Shown: piece by piece, positions 55,017 to 64,000 of the stretch
How the letters are laid out: each line of letters opens with the position of its first letter
Position numbering within the stretch: the first letter of the stretch is position 1
Origin: Pseudoips prasinana
Lineage: Eukaryota; Arthropoda; Insecta; Lepidoptera; Nolidae
Assembly (NCBI GenBank): GCA_951640165.1
Contig: OX621242.1
Location: 14,563,501-14,627,500 of the forward strand
Length of the DNA stretch: 64,000 nucleotides
Direction of reading: 5' to 3'
The notes under the pieces: generated by a model
The model's input: the letters and a program-made list of their open reading frames with translations, nothing else
The model's database searches: none
What the model was told of the DNA's origin: nothing
Made by a program: the position numbers and the translations under genes

Positions 55017-57425
55017 ATTGCCAATTTTTTAGCTGCTTTTTTTGCAAATATACCCGTGGATATTACTAAGTGTCTCGCATCATCACCAGATGTGGCTGAA
55101 CTCTTTTTAAATCAAAGCGTAAAACAAACTGTACCTAACATTAGTTTTGAATCCGTAACAAGTGATGATATTATAAAAGCTTTTAAGAGTATTAAAAGGA
55201 AAGGCACAGAAGATTGGGGACTGTCTGTTAAAGCAATTGAATCAATCATACTAAACATTGCTACAATCCTTGCAGCCATCTTCAATGGCTGTATAAGTGA
55301 TGGTGTCTTTCCCGATTTAATGAAAATAAGTAAGATAATACCCATTTTCAAGGCAGGTTGTTCAAATAATGTCACGAATTATAGGCCTATCTCAATACTG
55401 CCAGCTTTAAGTAAAATATTTGAAAAGCTGATGCTCAGCCAAATGTTGTCGCACTTTAACGTGAATGAGATATTGCATAACAAGCAGTTCGGGTTTACAA
55501 GGGGCCGCTCTACTCAGGATGCAGGTTGCACATTAATTAGGTCAATATTGGAGGCTTGGGAGGGATCACAGGATGCGCTGGGAGTTTTCTGTGATCTCTC
55601 TAAGGCTTTCGATTGCGTTGATCATCGTACGCTCGTTGTTAAACTGAAGTACTATGGAATATCTGGCACATCTCTTGATCTTGTGATGTCCTATTTATCG
55701 GGGCGACAACAGATGGTTTCGATAGGCGGTGTCACTTCGGCACGTCATCCTGTGAAAATGGGTGTGCCCCAGGGGTCTATATTGGGCCCATTTTTATTTC
55801 TAGTTTATATAAATGATCTCCCTTATCTGGTAGAGAAAGTATCAGAGATAGTTTTGTTCGCTGATGATACGTCGCTCATATTTAAAGTAAATAGAAAGGA
55901 TAAAGATCTTATTGAGCATAATAAAACACTCAGCTTTATATCAGAATGGTTTTCGGCAAATAATCTCTTGTTAAATGCAGGGAAAACTAAATGCATCAGG
56001 TTCTCATTGCCGAATGTGACTCAAATTGTACCAACAGTTGCACTTAATGCGAAAATATTAGATTTAGTCCCAGCGACCGTATTTTTAGGATTGACACTTG
56101 ATTCAAAATTGCAATGGGGTCCTCAGATTGAAAAGTTAGCAGGTAAATTAAGTTCGGCTTCCTATGCTGTCTGGAAAATAAGGCAATTGTCAGATGAACA
56201 AACTGCTAGATTAGTGTATTTCGCGTACTTTCATAGCATTATGTCGTATGGCATTCTGCTGTGGGGTTCGGCGGCTGACATAGGTACTATTTTTGTATTG
56301 CAGAAAAGAGCAGTCAGAGCCATTTATGGTTTAGGCAGTCGCGATTCTTTGCGAAATTTGTTTAAAGAAATAAATATACTTACTGTGCCATCGGAATATA
56401 TATATCAGAATATAATGTTTGTTAGAAAAAATATTCATAATTATAAAAAGAAAAGTGAACTGCATAATATAAATACTAGGAATAAAAACAAACTAGCCAT
56501 GCCAGGCTTTAGAGTAAGCAAAACTAATAAATCATTTTTAGGAAATTGTATTAGGTTTTATAACAAGCTTCCTACTCAAATTACTGATCTGCCTGACACA
56601 AGTTTTAAAACACATATTAAACGTGTACTTATGGCTAGGGGTTATTACACCACTAAAGAGTACATCGATGACAAAGACGTCTGGCTCTCACTTCCTACCT
56701 GCACATTGCTCGCTGGAGATCTTGTAGCCATATAGACATGACTGATCTGCTGTGTTACGTGAACTATCTGTAAATGATTGCTATCATATACTTAATTTAA
56801 AATTATTGACTCTGTCTCAAAATGAATAATGTTATTGTTTCGAAGTTTTTCTTTTGTATACCTAAATATAATCTAAAATAATAAGCATTCAGACAACCGA
56901 TCGAGCATATATTGTGTTTGCCTACTAAATAATTACTCTAATTGGACCAAATCCCGTGTTCATGCCCGCTTGAGTATGTTTCGCCGGACCGTCTCAACTG
57001 GGTCGTGTTGAAACCGGTAGTAGATGAACCCACTGAGTTTGTTTCGCTGGGTCTTCTCAGTTGGGGCGCATTGGATCCGGTGGTAGCATTAAAGCGCGAC
57101 CGTCGTTATTAACACAAGGTCCGTCATAATAATAATACCTTTAATATAGACAGAACCATTGACAATATGTAGAAAAAATATTAGACTTAAACTAGATAAT
57201 TAAACATAATCTCTTGACAATAACTTGATACGAGCTAGATAAATATCATTTCTGTAATAAAATAAATTTTATAAATGTTTTCATACAAGATGTACCTAAA
57301 TATCTATGTTACTAGAAATAATATCTAATGTATACAACTATATTACTACAAACATGTTCTGACTATTTACAAGCGCTTTTTTAAAGTCTACGTGAATAAA
57401 AACCTTTTTTATTTATTTTATTTTT
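55017..57425 (+). mobile_element. LINE-J copy A (longest copy)
   Basis: A 5'-truncated LINE with the RT domain, C-terminus, a 3' UTR of about 690 bp and an A/T-rich tail ending GAATAAAAACCTTTTTTATT. The endonuclease half is missing. It is the reference for copies B (28216), C (20545), D (31918) and E (44958), which all share the 3' end and differ in truncation point, as target-primed reverse transcription predicts. Confidence 0.9.
55056..56735 (+). CDS. LINE-J reverse transcriptase, 5'-truncated open frame
   Basis: 559 codons open from a GTG. The frame continues open upstream to the truncation at about 55017, so no native start survives. RT motifs in order: GTEDWGLSVKAIE, NYRPISILPALSKIFEKLM, FGFTRGRSTQDA, GVFCDLSKAFDCVDHRTL, GVPQGSILGPFLFLVYINDL and catalytic FADD near codons 268-271 (55857-55868). 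The C-terminus has VFLGLTLDSKLQWGPQIEKL, LVYFAYFHSIMSYGILLWG, FLGNCIRFYNKLPTQITDLP and ends LLAGDLVAI. It lacks the APE endonuclease, so it cannot move autonomously, but the frame is unbroken and hence recent. Jockey-superfamily by motif style; the clade is unresolved. Confidence 0.9.
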   Translation: MDITKCLASSPDVAELFLNQSVKQTVPNISFESVTSDDIIKAFKSIKRKGTEDWGLSVKAIESIILNIATILAAIFNGCISDGVFPDLMKISKIIPIFKAGCSNNVTNYRPISILPALSKIFEKLMLSQMLSHFNVNEILHNKQFGFTRGRSTQDAGCTLIRSILEAWEGSQDALGVFCDLSKAFDCVDHRTLVVKLKYYGISGTSLDLVMSYLSGRQQMVSIGGVTSARHPVKMGVPQGSILGPFLFLVYINDLPYLVEKVSEIVLFADDTSLIFKVNRKDKDLIEHNKTLSFISEWFSANNLLLNAGKTKCIRFSLPNVTQIVPTVALNAKILDLVPATVFLGLTLDSKLQWGPQIEKLAGKLSSASYAVWKIRQLSDEQTARLVYFAYFHSIMSYGILLWGSAADIGTIFVLQKRAVRAIYGLGSRDSLRNLFKEINILTVPSEYIYQNIMFVRKNIHNYKKKSELHNINTRNKNKLAMPGFRVSKTNKSFLGNCIRFYNKLPTQITDLPDTSFKTHIKRVLMARGYYTTKEYIDDKDVWLSLPTCTLLAGDLVAI

Positions 57426-57609
57426 ATTTTATTTATTGCATTTCAATCATAGAACATTCAATGCAGGTAATTCTTTGGAAGCAGTTCCAGTAAATGAAGT
57501 TCAGTCATAGAAAATTCTTCAGGAAACATTTTGAGTACCTAAGTTCGTAGAATGTTCAATATAAGACTTAAATATACTGTGAGAGTTTATGAGTTAGTCG
57601 CTGCTACCA

Positions 57610-57760
57610 CGACGCTGGCATGTTTGCGTTTGATTTCCACATAGTATACCTGTTTGTGTGACCAATATAGCTGTCCGGAGTCTGAGGATGCTTTGTGTTC
57701 GCAAATTGTATGTTTGTACATACCCCGCGATACAAGTCAGACGTTGCCAGTAAGAATTAT
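57610..57760 (+). mobile_element. SINE3 body remnant
   Basis: CTGTTTGTGTGACCAATATA, GCTGTCCGGAGTCTGAGGAT and TTGTACATACCCCGCGATAC keep the SINE3 body order, much diverged; the head is not recognisable. Confidence 0.5.
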
Positions 57761-57839
57761 TTTTATTTATTTATTTAATGGTTTTATACACACAAATCAA
57801 AAAACGTCGAAATCCGCTGGCGAACCAATGTACAATACA

Positions 57840-58035
57840 TAGCCCAAAGAATTGCAAAACTGTAGTGGTAGTGGGCGGGGCACATATATTGTCCCCCTGG
57901 AAGGAGGACCGCCGATCTTGCAAGGGCTGCGTGAAACCACTGGGTGCGGGCAGCACAAGACCAGCCTATGTACAGATTCTTGGGGGAGGCCTTTCTCCAG
58001 CAGTGGACATCTTTCGACTGATATGATGATGTACA
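57840..58035 (+). pseudogene. RTE-type LINE C-terminus with GAT tail
   Basis: Frames read WAGHILSPWKEDRRS, then AA.DRP.Y..LGEAF in pieces, then a stop just before TATGATGATG. The block GGGGGAGGCCTTTCTCCAGC corresponds to the LGEAFLQQW end seen reversed at 2715 and 9662. At least two frameshifts are present. Confidence 0.7.
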
Positions 58036-58039
58036 CACA

Positions 58040-58470
58040 AATAACAAAAGTCAATCAACTGGAAAACAGATTGCTTGTACAAGGGTGCTGCTTGTTTCAA
58101 AAGAAATATCTTCCAGAAGACCCCATAGGCATGTGCATAGATTTATAATATAATTCTAAACCAAATAGTCAGTCCATAGTTTACCTTAATCCAGAACAGA
58201 ATTCAATATTAAAGGGAAACTCACGAGAAAACCTTTGTGAATTTTTTACACACAACAGGAAGGCAATAATGTTGACCTGAATTTTTTATTGAACTTTTTC
58301 ATTGTCATCGATATGTTCGACATCGACAATTCATTTATTTTTCACTAGATTCTCACACATTGGTGTCATTTATTTATTAAGTAAATTACATGTAGTATGT
58401 ATATGATTATACTATATTATGTACAAATAATAATGGCACTTAGTTTAACATAGCTTTAGATATATATGTA
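58040..58470. other. No recognised feature
   Basis: AT-rich sequence with nothing supported. Confidence 0.4.
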
Positions 58471-58474
58471 TATT

Positions 58475-58860
58475 AAGCCATGTCAGACGCCTACTGGGCG
58501 GCTTAAACAATTCTGACACCAGGTTACTATCTTCTTTGGCGTCCATTAATATTTATCGTGATATAACAAGTATGAATGATAAGTATATCTTTCTAATTAA
58601 CATGATCGGTGTAGTATCTTCAAAAAATTTGTGTAACAGCCAATTTGGCTGTGATCAGCCTCTTAAGTATCAAATTGCTTAACACCTTAAGTGTACAATC
58701 GGCTTCTCTTATAAAATATAGCACTCGCCACTGCCAGGTATTGTATATCTAGTATAGCAACAAACATTTACCTCGCTGATTTAGCGGTAAAGTGTTCAAC
58801 CACAGTTAATTGGTAGATATGAATGCTGCGTACACTACTCTAATACCATGCAGCAGTTAT
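58475..58860. repeat. Unclassified repeat, inverted copy of 43270 block
   Basis: GCCATGTCAGACGCCTACTG and GGGCGGCTTAAACAATTCTG are the reverse complement of the 43300-43360 block. 58777-58850 has a tRNA-like GATTTAGCGGTAAAGTGTTC resembling a SINE4 head. Confidence 0.45.
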
Positions 58861-58864
58861 ATAT

Positions 58865-60050
58865 AATCCCAAACAAATACAGCAACGCAACACTATACCT
58901 CAGTATAAAAATAGACAGTACAGAAACTACCTACGAACAGTCGAAACAGCACACTCACACAAACATGCGCAACGACAAGACCCCTAAACGCTTTTCACGA
59001 TGCTGTCAGTAGTGAGTGCCGCGTCAAAACGAGTGGTCGCTTATAAGTTTAACTCCGCAATCTTTTTAAAAATCCACGTGCATATTATGTAGTATACGGC
59101 AGTCTGAAGTCGGCTTCATCAAAACGGGAGCTTTCGTATTTTAACCGTACTGCTGATTTATAAGAAATAATATATTTAATAAAAAATAATAATAGGTATC
59201 TAAAACATTCAAGTTAAAACCCAACAGCTTCAATAGAGCGTCGGTAATTATTTCATCACATAGGCTTAGTTACCTTACTGTCCATATTTAAACTGTGACG
59301 ATGCCCACGGGAAACACTTCCAAGTTTTTCTCTTACCCACTAACAAAAACGAAGTACCACACATTGATTAAGTTTTGAAGTACAATATTTACAGAATCTC
59401 ACTTCACTTCTTTTGTGTCCAAATAAAAATGGGTATGAAAGTATTTTGGTTGGTCGTAAACACTATAATAAAGTTTAGTGGCCACTTACGAATATGAGCG
59501 TGGCGTTGTTGTTACGGGCGTATCCAGTAATACCTCTGTCCTAACCTAATTTATTTGATGTTCCTACTTATAGACCTCTGGAAAGAATTAATAATAATAT
59601 GAGCCCTATTTACCCGTACTTGACACAGCTCGGTAAGGTTGATTATATGTACTAATCATAATGAACTCACACCACGTCGTTGGATATACTTTGACTTCGA
59701 CTGGATACAGTTCATTTTTGTCATGGCGTTAGTAGTTAGCCTAGGAGGTTTTAACTTCTTTACCGGGTAATAGAGGCTCAAACCGTCTAGCAAATAAGAC
59801 AACAGTATAAGTAACCCTCGCGGTTTGAACTGCGGCTCAGGGTGGTGACTGACGTGAATGCTTTTAGGGTTTCTAAGAACCTTTTATGGAGCTCTCTACT
59901 TTAATGCGCGAAGGCTCGGGGCACCCAGCCTTTGCTAGAATTAGGTTTTGTTCTATTAAACTAAATAAAACTGGAAACTTTTTACATAGGTAGCGGGTAG
60001 AATCATATTAACTAGCCGTGAAGTTTCCGGCCCATAAATAATAACAGGGC
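58865..60050. other. No recognised feature
   Basis: No gene or element supported. Confidence 0.4.
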
Positions 60051-60054
60051 CAAC

Positions 60055-60250
60055 CTATGACATCCCGTGGGTATCGTAAATGGCGACTAAGAGACAGGCT
60101 GTAGAGCAGCAGCACCTCCTATGTACTAACTACCACCTAACTACGGTCACCAACTCGCGTGCCAAGCGTGGTGACTACGATGAACCCCTTGGCAAACAAT
60201 TAAGAAACCTTTGATGGAGGCCTATGTCCAGCTGTAGAAGATATCACGCC
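60055..60250 (+). repeat. Degenerate LINE 3'-UTR-like repeat
   Basis: GACATCCCGTGGGTATCGTA, CGCGTGCCAAGCGTGGTGAC and GATGGAGGCCTATGTCCAGC make this the fullest of the three copies (12600, 33595). It ends in an RTE-like GGCCT..GTCCAGC block. Confidence 0.5.
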
Positions 60251-60254
60251 AATC

Positions 60255-61315
60255 ATATTTGGAACTATTTAGATTTTATATGAAAAATAATTTATATGAA
60301 ATATACGATACAAATTTATACTTTGTAAAATTGTCATCTTATTTTTTATTTTCCAGATTGATTCCGGGTAAACTGGGAAATTAGAAAGAAAGAAAAGGAT
60401 TTATTCAAACATTGCACAGACAAAAAAAATATTAAATAACAATAAAACTAAATAAGATAAAACAAAAAATACAAAGGCACTTGTCGTCCGTGCAAGTCTG
60501 AAATGGCACCACCTCAGCATTTTATTGTAATTCTGGTAATTCTGATGGTGCCGAGTGACTTTCATGGAACACTAACTTAAGTAGGTATATCAAATACAAG
60601 TAAATCACGGACAAATGAATGATAAAATAAAAATAAAACAAACACAAATTATAATCAATAAAGCAAAACAACATATTTTCTACCGCCTAAACAAATTAAA
60701 TAATTAAAAAAACCGGCATATCACGAGCGAGTATTAAAGTTGTGTACACATGTTATAAACTCTTTGAAACAAAGGTATTAAAATTATGTTACTTGCTCTG
60801 TGGACAAACAACAACAAGATTCGCTATAAATGTTTTGTTTACATTATGACAGGAACATTATTTTCCGAACATATAAATTAGCAAGTCTTACTAACATAAA
60901 TTTGTCAAATTATAATATTTTATTTTGACTTGTCAATGTGCAATCCACTTTTGAGTCGCTTTTGACGACTATAAATCGATTTTCTTTAGTGGTAAATAGA
61001 GTATTAGCGAGCATTCTCGATGACCCAATGTGTAACTAAGTTATTCACACTAGCTCATCGCGAATAAATCTTCATATTAATGATAAGCCTTATCATTTAT
61101 CTTATAATTTATGGTTAAGTAATAGGGAACGTAAGCCCAACATTTGTGGTCCCTGCCATAACCGTGTCAGACTGATATAATTAATATAAGCCGTATTTGT
61201 GTAGACAAAGCAGTTACTTGTGAGTAGGTATTCTTCTTAACTAAATCATAAAACTGTAGAGCGTAATCAAGATATGTACAAATAATAAGGATGAAGTATT
61301 TAGATAACCGCAAAT
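60255..61315. other. No recognised gene
   Basis: 60370-60560 starts with A-rich AGAAAGAAAAGGATTTATTC and could be a minus-strand LINE 3' UTR, unsupported by coding remnants. The rest is AT-rich. Confidence 0.4.
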
Positions 61316-61320
61316 TACTG

Positions 61321-61521
61321 CTGCACGTGTGGCGTAGCTGCTAGTATAGTCGCCTCGCCACTACGTGTCGCGGGTTCGAGTCCCGCGCCGGAAAACTATT
61401 TGTCTGACCCATAAATAGTTGTTCTGAGTCTGGATGTAATTTGTATCCGTCTATTATATGTTTGTAAAGTACCCCGCGACACAGGGATTAGATTCACTAG
61501 TGCGGGCGTTATCTTTTAATT
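61321..61521 (+). mobile_element. SINE3, full-length
   Basis: GTGTGGCGTAGCTGCTAGTA head, CGGGTTCGAGTCCCGCGCCG B box, AACTATTTGTCTGACC / ATAAATAGTTG hairpin, ACCCCGCGACACAGGGATTA and TGCGGGCGTTATCTTTT tail. Confidence 0.9.
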
Positions 61522-61789
61522 AAAAATAAAAAAAAATGGCCGCAAATGACCAATTTTGGATTAAATTTATTAAATGTCGAACACTTTTAACTTCAGTCTA
61601 TGGTAATTGGGACGTGAAGATGTTAGGTAGCTTCCTGAACGCCGCCGCCTAACCGATTTGGATTCTACTGTTTACCTCTTTAACAAAATTGGCCCTACCT
61701 AGTTGGATGGTCTATTCTAGGAAAATATAGTCGTCTACAGCTTCGAGTGTAGTATCCAACCCTCACTAGAGTGGGTGGAACGCGGACGT

Positions 61790-63065
61790 GCAAAAAACTC
61801 AATTCGTTATTATTATTAAAATATTACATACTCCTGTCTATCCTCGTGAAGGCTTGAAGTACTTAGTGCCTCGGGCAAATTTTGTCGCACAGCCACCTCC
61901 TTTCATCTTCAAATGGCTTCTCATATGCCACTTCCAGCCGTTACGATGGCTATTTTACAGTAAGTACCGTTCGCCTATGTCTCCTCCATGACTTAAAAGA
62001 AGAACAAAGGAACACGTTTTATTACAATCATTGTAATCTATAATTTTATTTATGGGTTATATTATATATATGTAGTGATGTCACGTTCGGGTTTTGAACC
62101 CAAGTACCAGTAAGGGTTTTGGTGGCTTTTATAGCAGCGCTAGAATGTTCTATAATACCAGAACTAAACTGATGAAAAAAACATACAACATCTTAATGCA
62201 AAAATTGACATTAGATGGTTCCAGAATTAAATAGAAATGATGCGAGTTTTATTGATGAAAGAAAGAGATAGGTGAACCCAAGGACAGAAGCATTACGTTT
62301 ATTCTGTCATATAAGCGAAGGTTCTCGCAAGAAAAAGATTATAATAATAATATCCTAGGACACGGCTATCTGATCCCAAACTAAGAAGAGCTTGTACTAT
62401 GGAAACCAGATAACTGATATACTACATATACTATTTTTCTTTTGTAAATACATACTTATATAGATAATTCACACCCAGACTCGGGACAAACAGACATTCG
62501 AAATGTTTAAAATTTAGAACAATTTAGGGGTATATAATCTGAGAGCTAAGAATCTTAAAGCGGAAAGGTGAGTTTTAATTCAAGTGTAATCGTAGGTTAA
62601 ATAAAAGGGAAAAATAAAGTGGAAAACTGAATACATACAAGTGAACAGTAAAAGTAAACAGTGCCAAGTGTTCCCTAAACAGTGAGAAGTGTGCCGTGTA
62701 CGTCGGGATTTTAGCTTTGGCAGTGCTCGTCACGGGAACTGAAGGATGCCTCGTGTGGACTTAAACAGAGAGTTAGTCGCCGAGATTCTGAGTACGTGTG
62801 TATTCCGTGATTTTATAGGCGAACCAACAGTCACTCTCGATGCCAATAGAAGTTCCTTTGCAAATACTAGTTTCCTTACCAATCCCCTGACCCACCGGTC
62901 GCCAGAGCATGTATGAGTATATAAATATGTAGCTGTTCTACCAGTTGGTAGTAGTCATAAATAACGTCTCTTCGTTTTTCTTTATGATAGTGTACACTGT
63001 TTTCCCCCTTCTAGAAATGTCCCTCTATCAGTGGTTTGCTAAAAAAATCTCATCAATGAATTAAA
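61790..63065 (+). mobile_element. Second LINE-2 copy, 5'-truncated and split
   Basis: 61815-62060 matches the last 240 bp of the LINE-2 ORF (CTCCTGTCTATCCTCGTGAA, TTTTGTCGCACAGCCACCTC, GAAGAACAAAGGAACACG) with a deletion of about 40 bp. The 3' UTR block (CTACCAGTTGGTAGTAG to AATCTCATCAATGAATTAA) resumes only at 62936. The 875 bp between includes a SINE2 fragment and unrecognised DNA. The coding part is a pseudogene. Confidence 0.75.
62344..62497 (-). mobile_element. SINE2 fragment inside the split LINE-2 copy
   Basis: Minus-strand SINE2 body and tail: GTCTGTTTGTCCCGAGTCTG, the TTAGTTTGGGATCAGATAGC block with a small deletion, and ATT repeats. The tRNA-like head is missing. Confidence 0.75.
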
Positions 63066-63069
63066 TAAA

Positions 63070-64000
63070 ATAAGCTGGCGTTTATGCATGACATTTTTTG
63101 AAGTTTATGATTATTGTGTCGACAGAGGCTTACCCAGCTCGATTTAGTAATACATTGAGACTTTACATTTATACTTTTTATATGTAATTTAATTTTTATA
63201 TGTGTCTGGGTTTCTAAAAATAGAAAATGCTAAGGGATAGAATATAAAGAGATTACAAAACAGTCACAAAATCTAATACTAATCATTATAATATACCTTG
63301 TAATTAACTTTTATAACTCAATAATGTAATGAAAACAAATAAATGCCTTATGTAACAAAGTTTATAAGGAATATTATGTAGCAAGTGTGGAAGCAGCAGT
63401 TGAGTGAGATGCCGATATTAACGAGTGCAACCACTTTACAAACTGTGCTGATATAAAACTGTGAATATTAAACATGCTTACAAATATTGCATTCGAAGAT
63501 ATACCTAACATTACATTGGTGGTTTATTTTTCTTATCAATCACCAAAAGAATGGGCGTGAAACAAATGAACAATTTAAGAAATTGTGTCATCTATTTCGT
63601 TCGTCAAAGAAGCGTAATAGCGGAATATTTTACTAAGACTGAGAAATATGGAAATAGGTTGGAAGCATGAAGAGTTGGAAGTGACACCAGCCTTAAAAAA
63701 ATTAATTATTTTATATATTTTATCAAGTCAGGATATACAGTAGTTTTTCATATAAAACATTTGTATGCAAAACCTAAACCAGTATGTGATCACTTCCGGT
63801 TATGAACGATCAATATTTGTCTTCTCGTAGACAAGATGCAGTCTAATGATAAATATCGTATCCTATTGACGTCCAAGTTTATGATTCTAACAATTTTACA
63901 TAATTTTCAGTTAATTCACGTGAATAATACAAAGAAAATGGAATATTTTCTCTAGTTAACATTTAGAATGTTGCTTCACATACAACCTTAGGTATGTGGT
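63070..64000. other. No recognised feature
   Basis: AT-rich sequence with nothing supported. A GAGATGCCGATATTA string at about 63408 echoes the LINE-2 leader but is too short to call. Confidence 0.4.

Noticed and set aside
57784..58148. Several overlapping 82-98-codon frames
   Set aside because: They cover the broken RTE C-terminus in different frames; none is a separate gene.

Overview
This is a gene-poor, AT-rich, repeat-saturated stretch of a eukaryotic nuclear genome. The repeat content suggests a moth or butterfly (Lepidoptera). That is an inference from three things: several tRNA-derived SINE families, RTE/Jockey/CR1-type LINEs, and short Helitron-like elements ending in CTAG. I found no convincing host protein-coding gene, no tRNA or rRNA gene, and nothing prokaryotic. 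Every long open frame comes from a transposable element.

Layout. 0-4 kb: unannotated AT-rich DNA with two copies of a foldback MITE (MITE-A) and an RTE tail. 4.0-7.7 kb: a near-complete endonuclease/reverse-transcriptase LINE with an intact ORF (LINE-1). 7.7-12.9 kb: short Helitron-like elements, SINE pieces and a small MITE. 13.0-16.4 kb: a second LINE with an intact ORF, from a different clade (LINE-2). 16.4-19.4 kb: a Helitron relic made of a roughly 118-bp satellite array with higher-order structure, a broken Pif1-type helicase C-terminus, and two arms of about 190 bp in inverted orientation. 19.9-23.8 kb: nested insertions in which LINE-J copy C carries a SINE and another LINE. 24-33.5 kb: SINEs, two adjacent Helitron-like elements, two further LINE-J copies, and a GC-rich structured retroposon with a 13-bp target duplication. 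34-37 kb: a mariner relic, plus a LINE relic whose 3' region holds a perfect 59-bp-arm palindrome. 37-50 kb: mostly unrecognised DNA with scattered SINEs, a Jockey tail, MITEs and an RTE tail. 50-54.5 kb: an RTE relic, a compact LTR element with 5-bp target duplications and no coding capacity (TRIM-like), and an R1-like relic. 55-57.4 kb: LINE-J copy A, 5'-truncated with its RT frame open. 57.5-64 kb: RTE tail, SINE3, and a broken second copy of LINE-2.

How the parts relate. The intact LINE-1, LINE-2 and LINE-J reading frames are the only possible protein sources; SINEs and MITEs depend on such enzymes. SINE1 and SINE2 have different tRNA-like heads but share a similar 3' tail, which suggests a common LINE partner. 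LINE-J has five copies here, so it has been the most productive family locally. No single new gene system is evident. The most novel items are the TRIM-like element at 52.1-53.1 kb, the Helitron with satellite at 16.4-19.4 kb, the structured retroposon at 26.8 kb, the MITE-A family and the perfect palindrome at 36.3 kb. All family assignments were made by eye.
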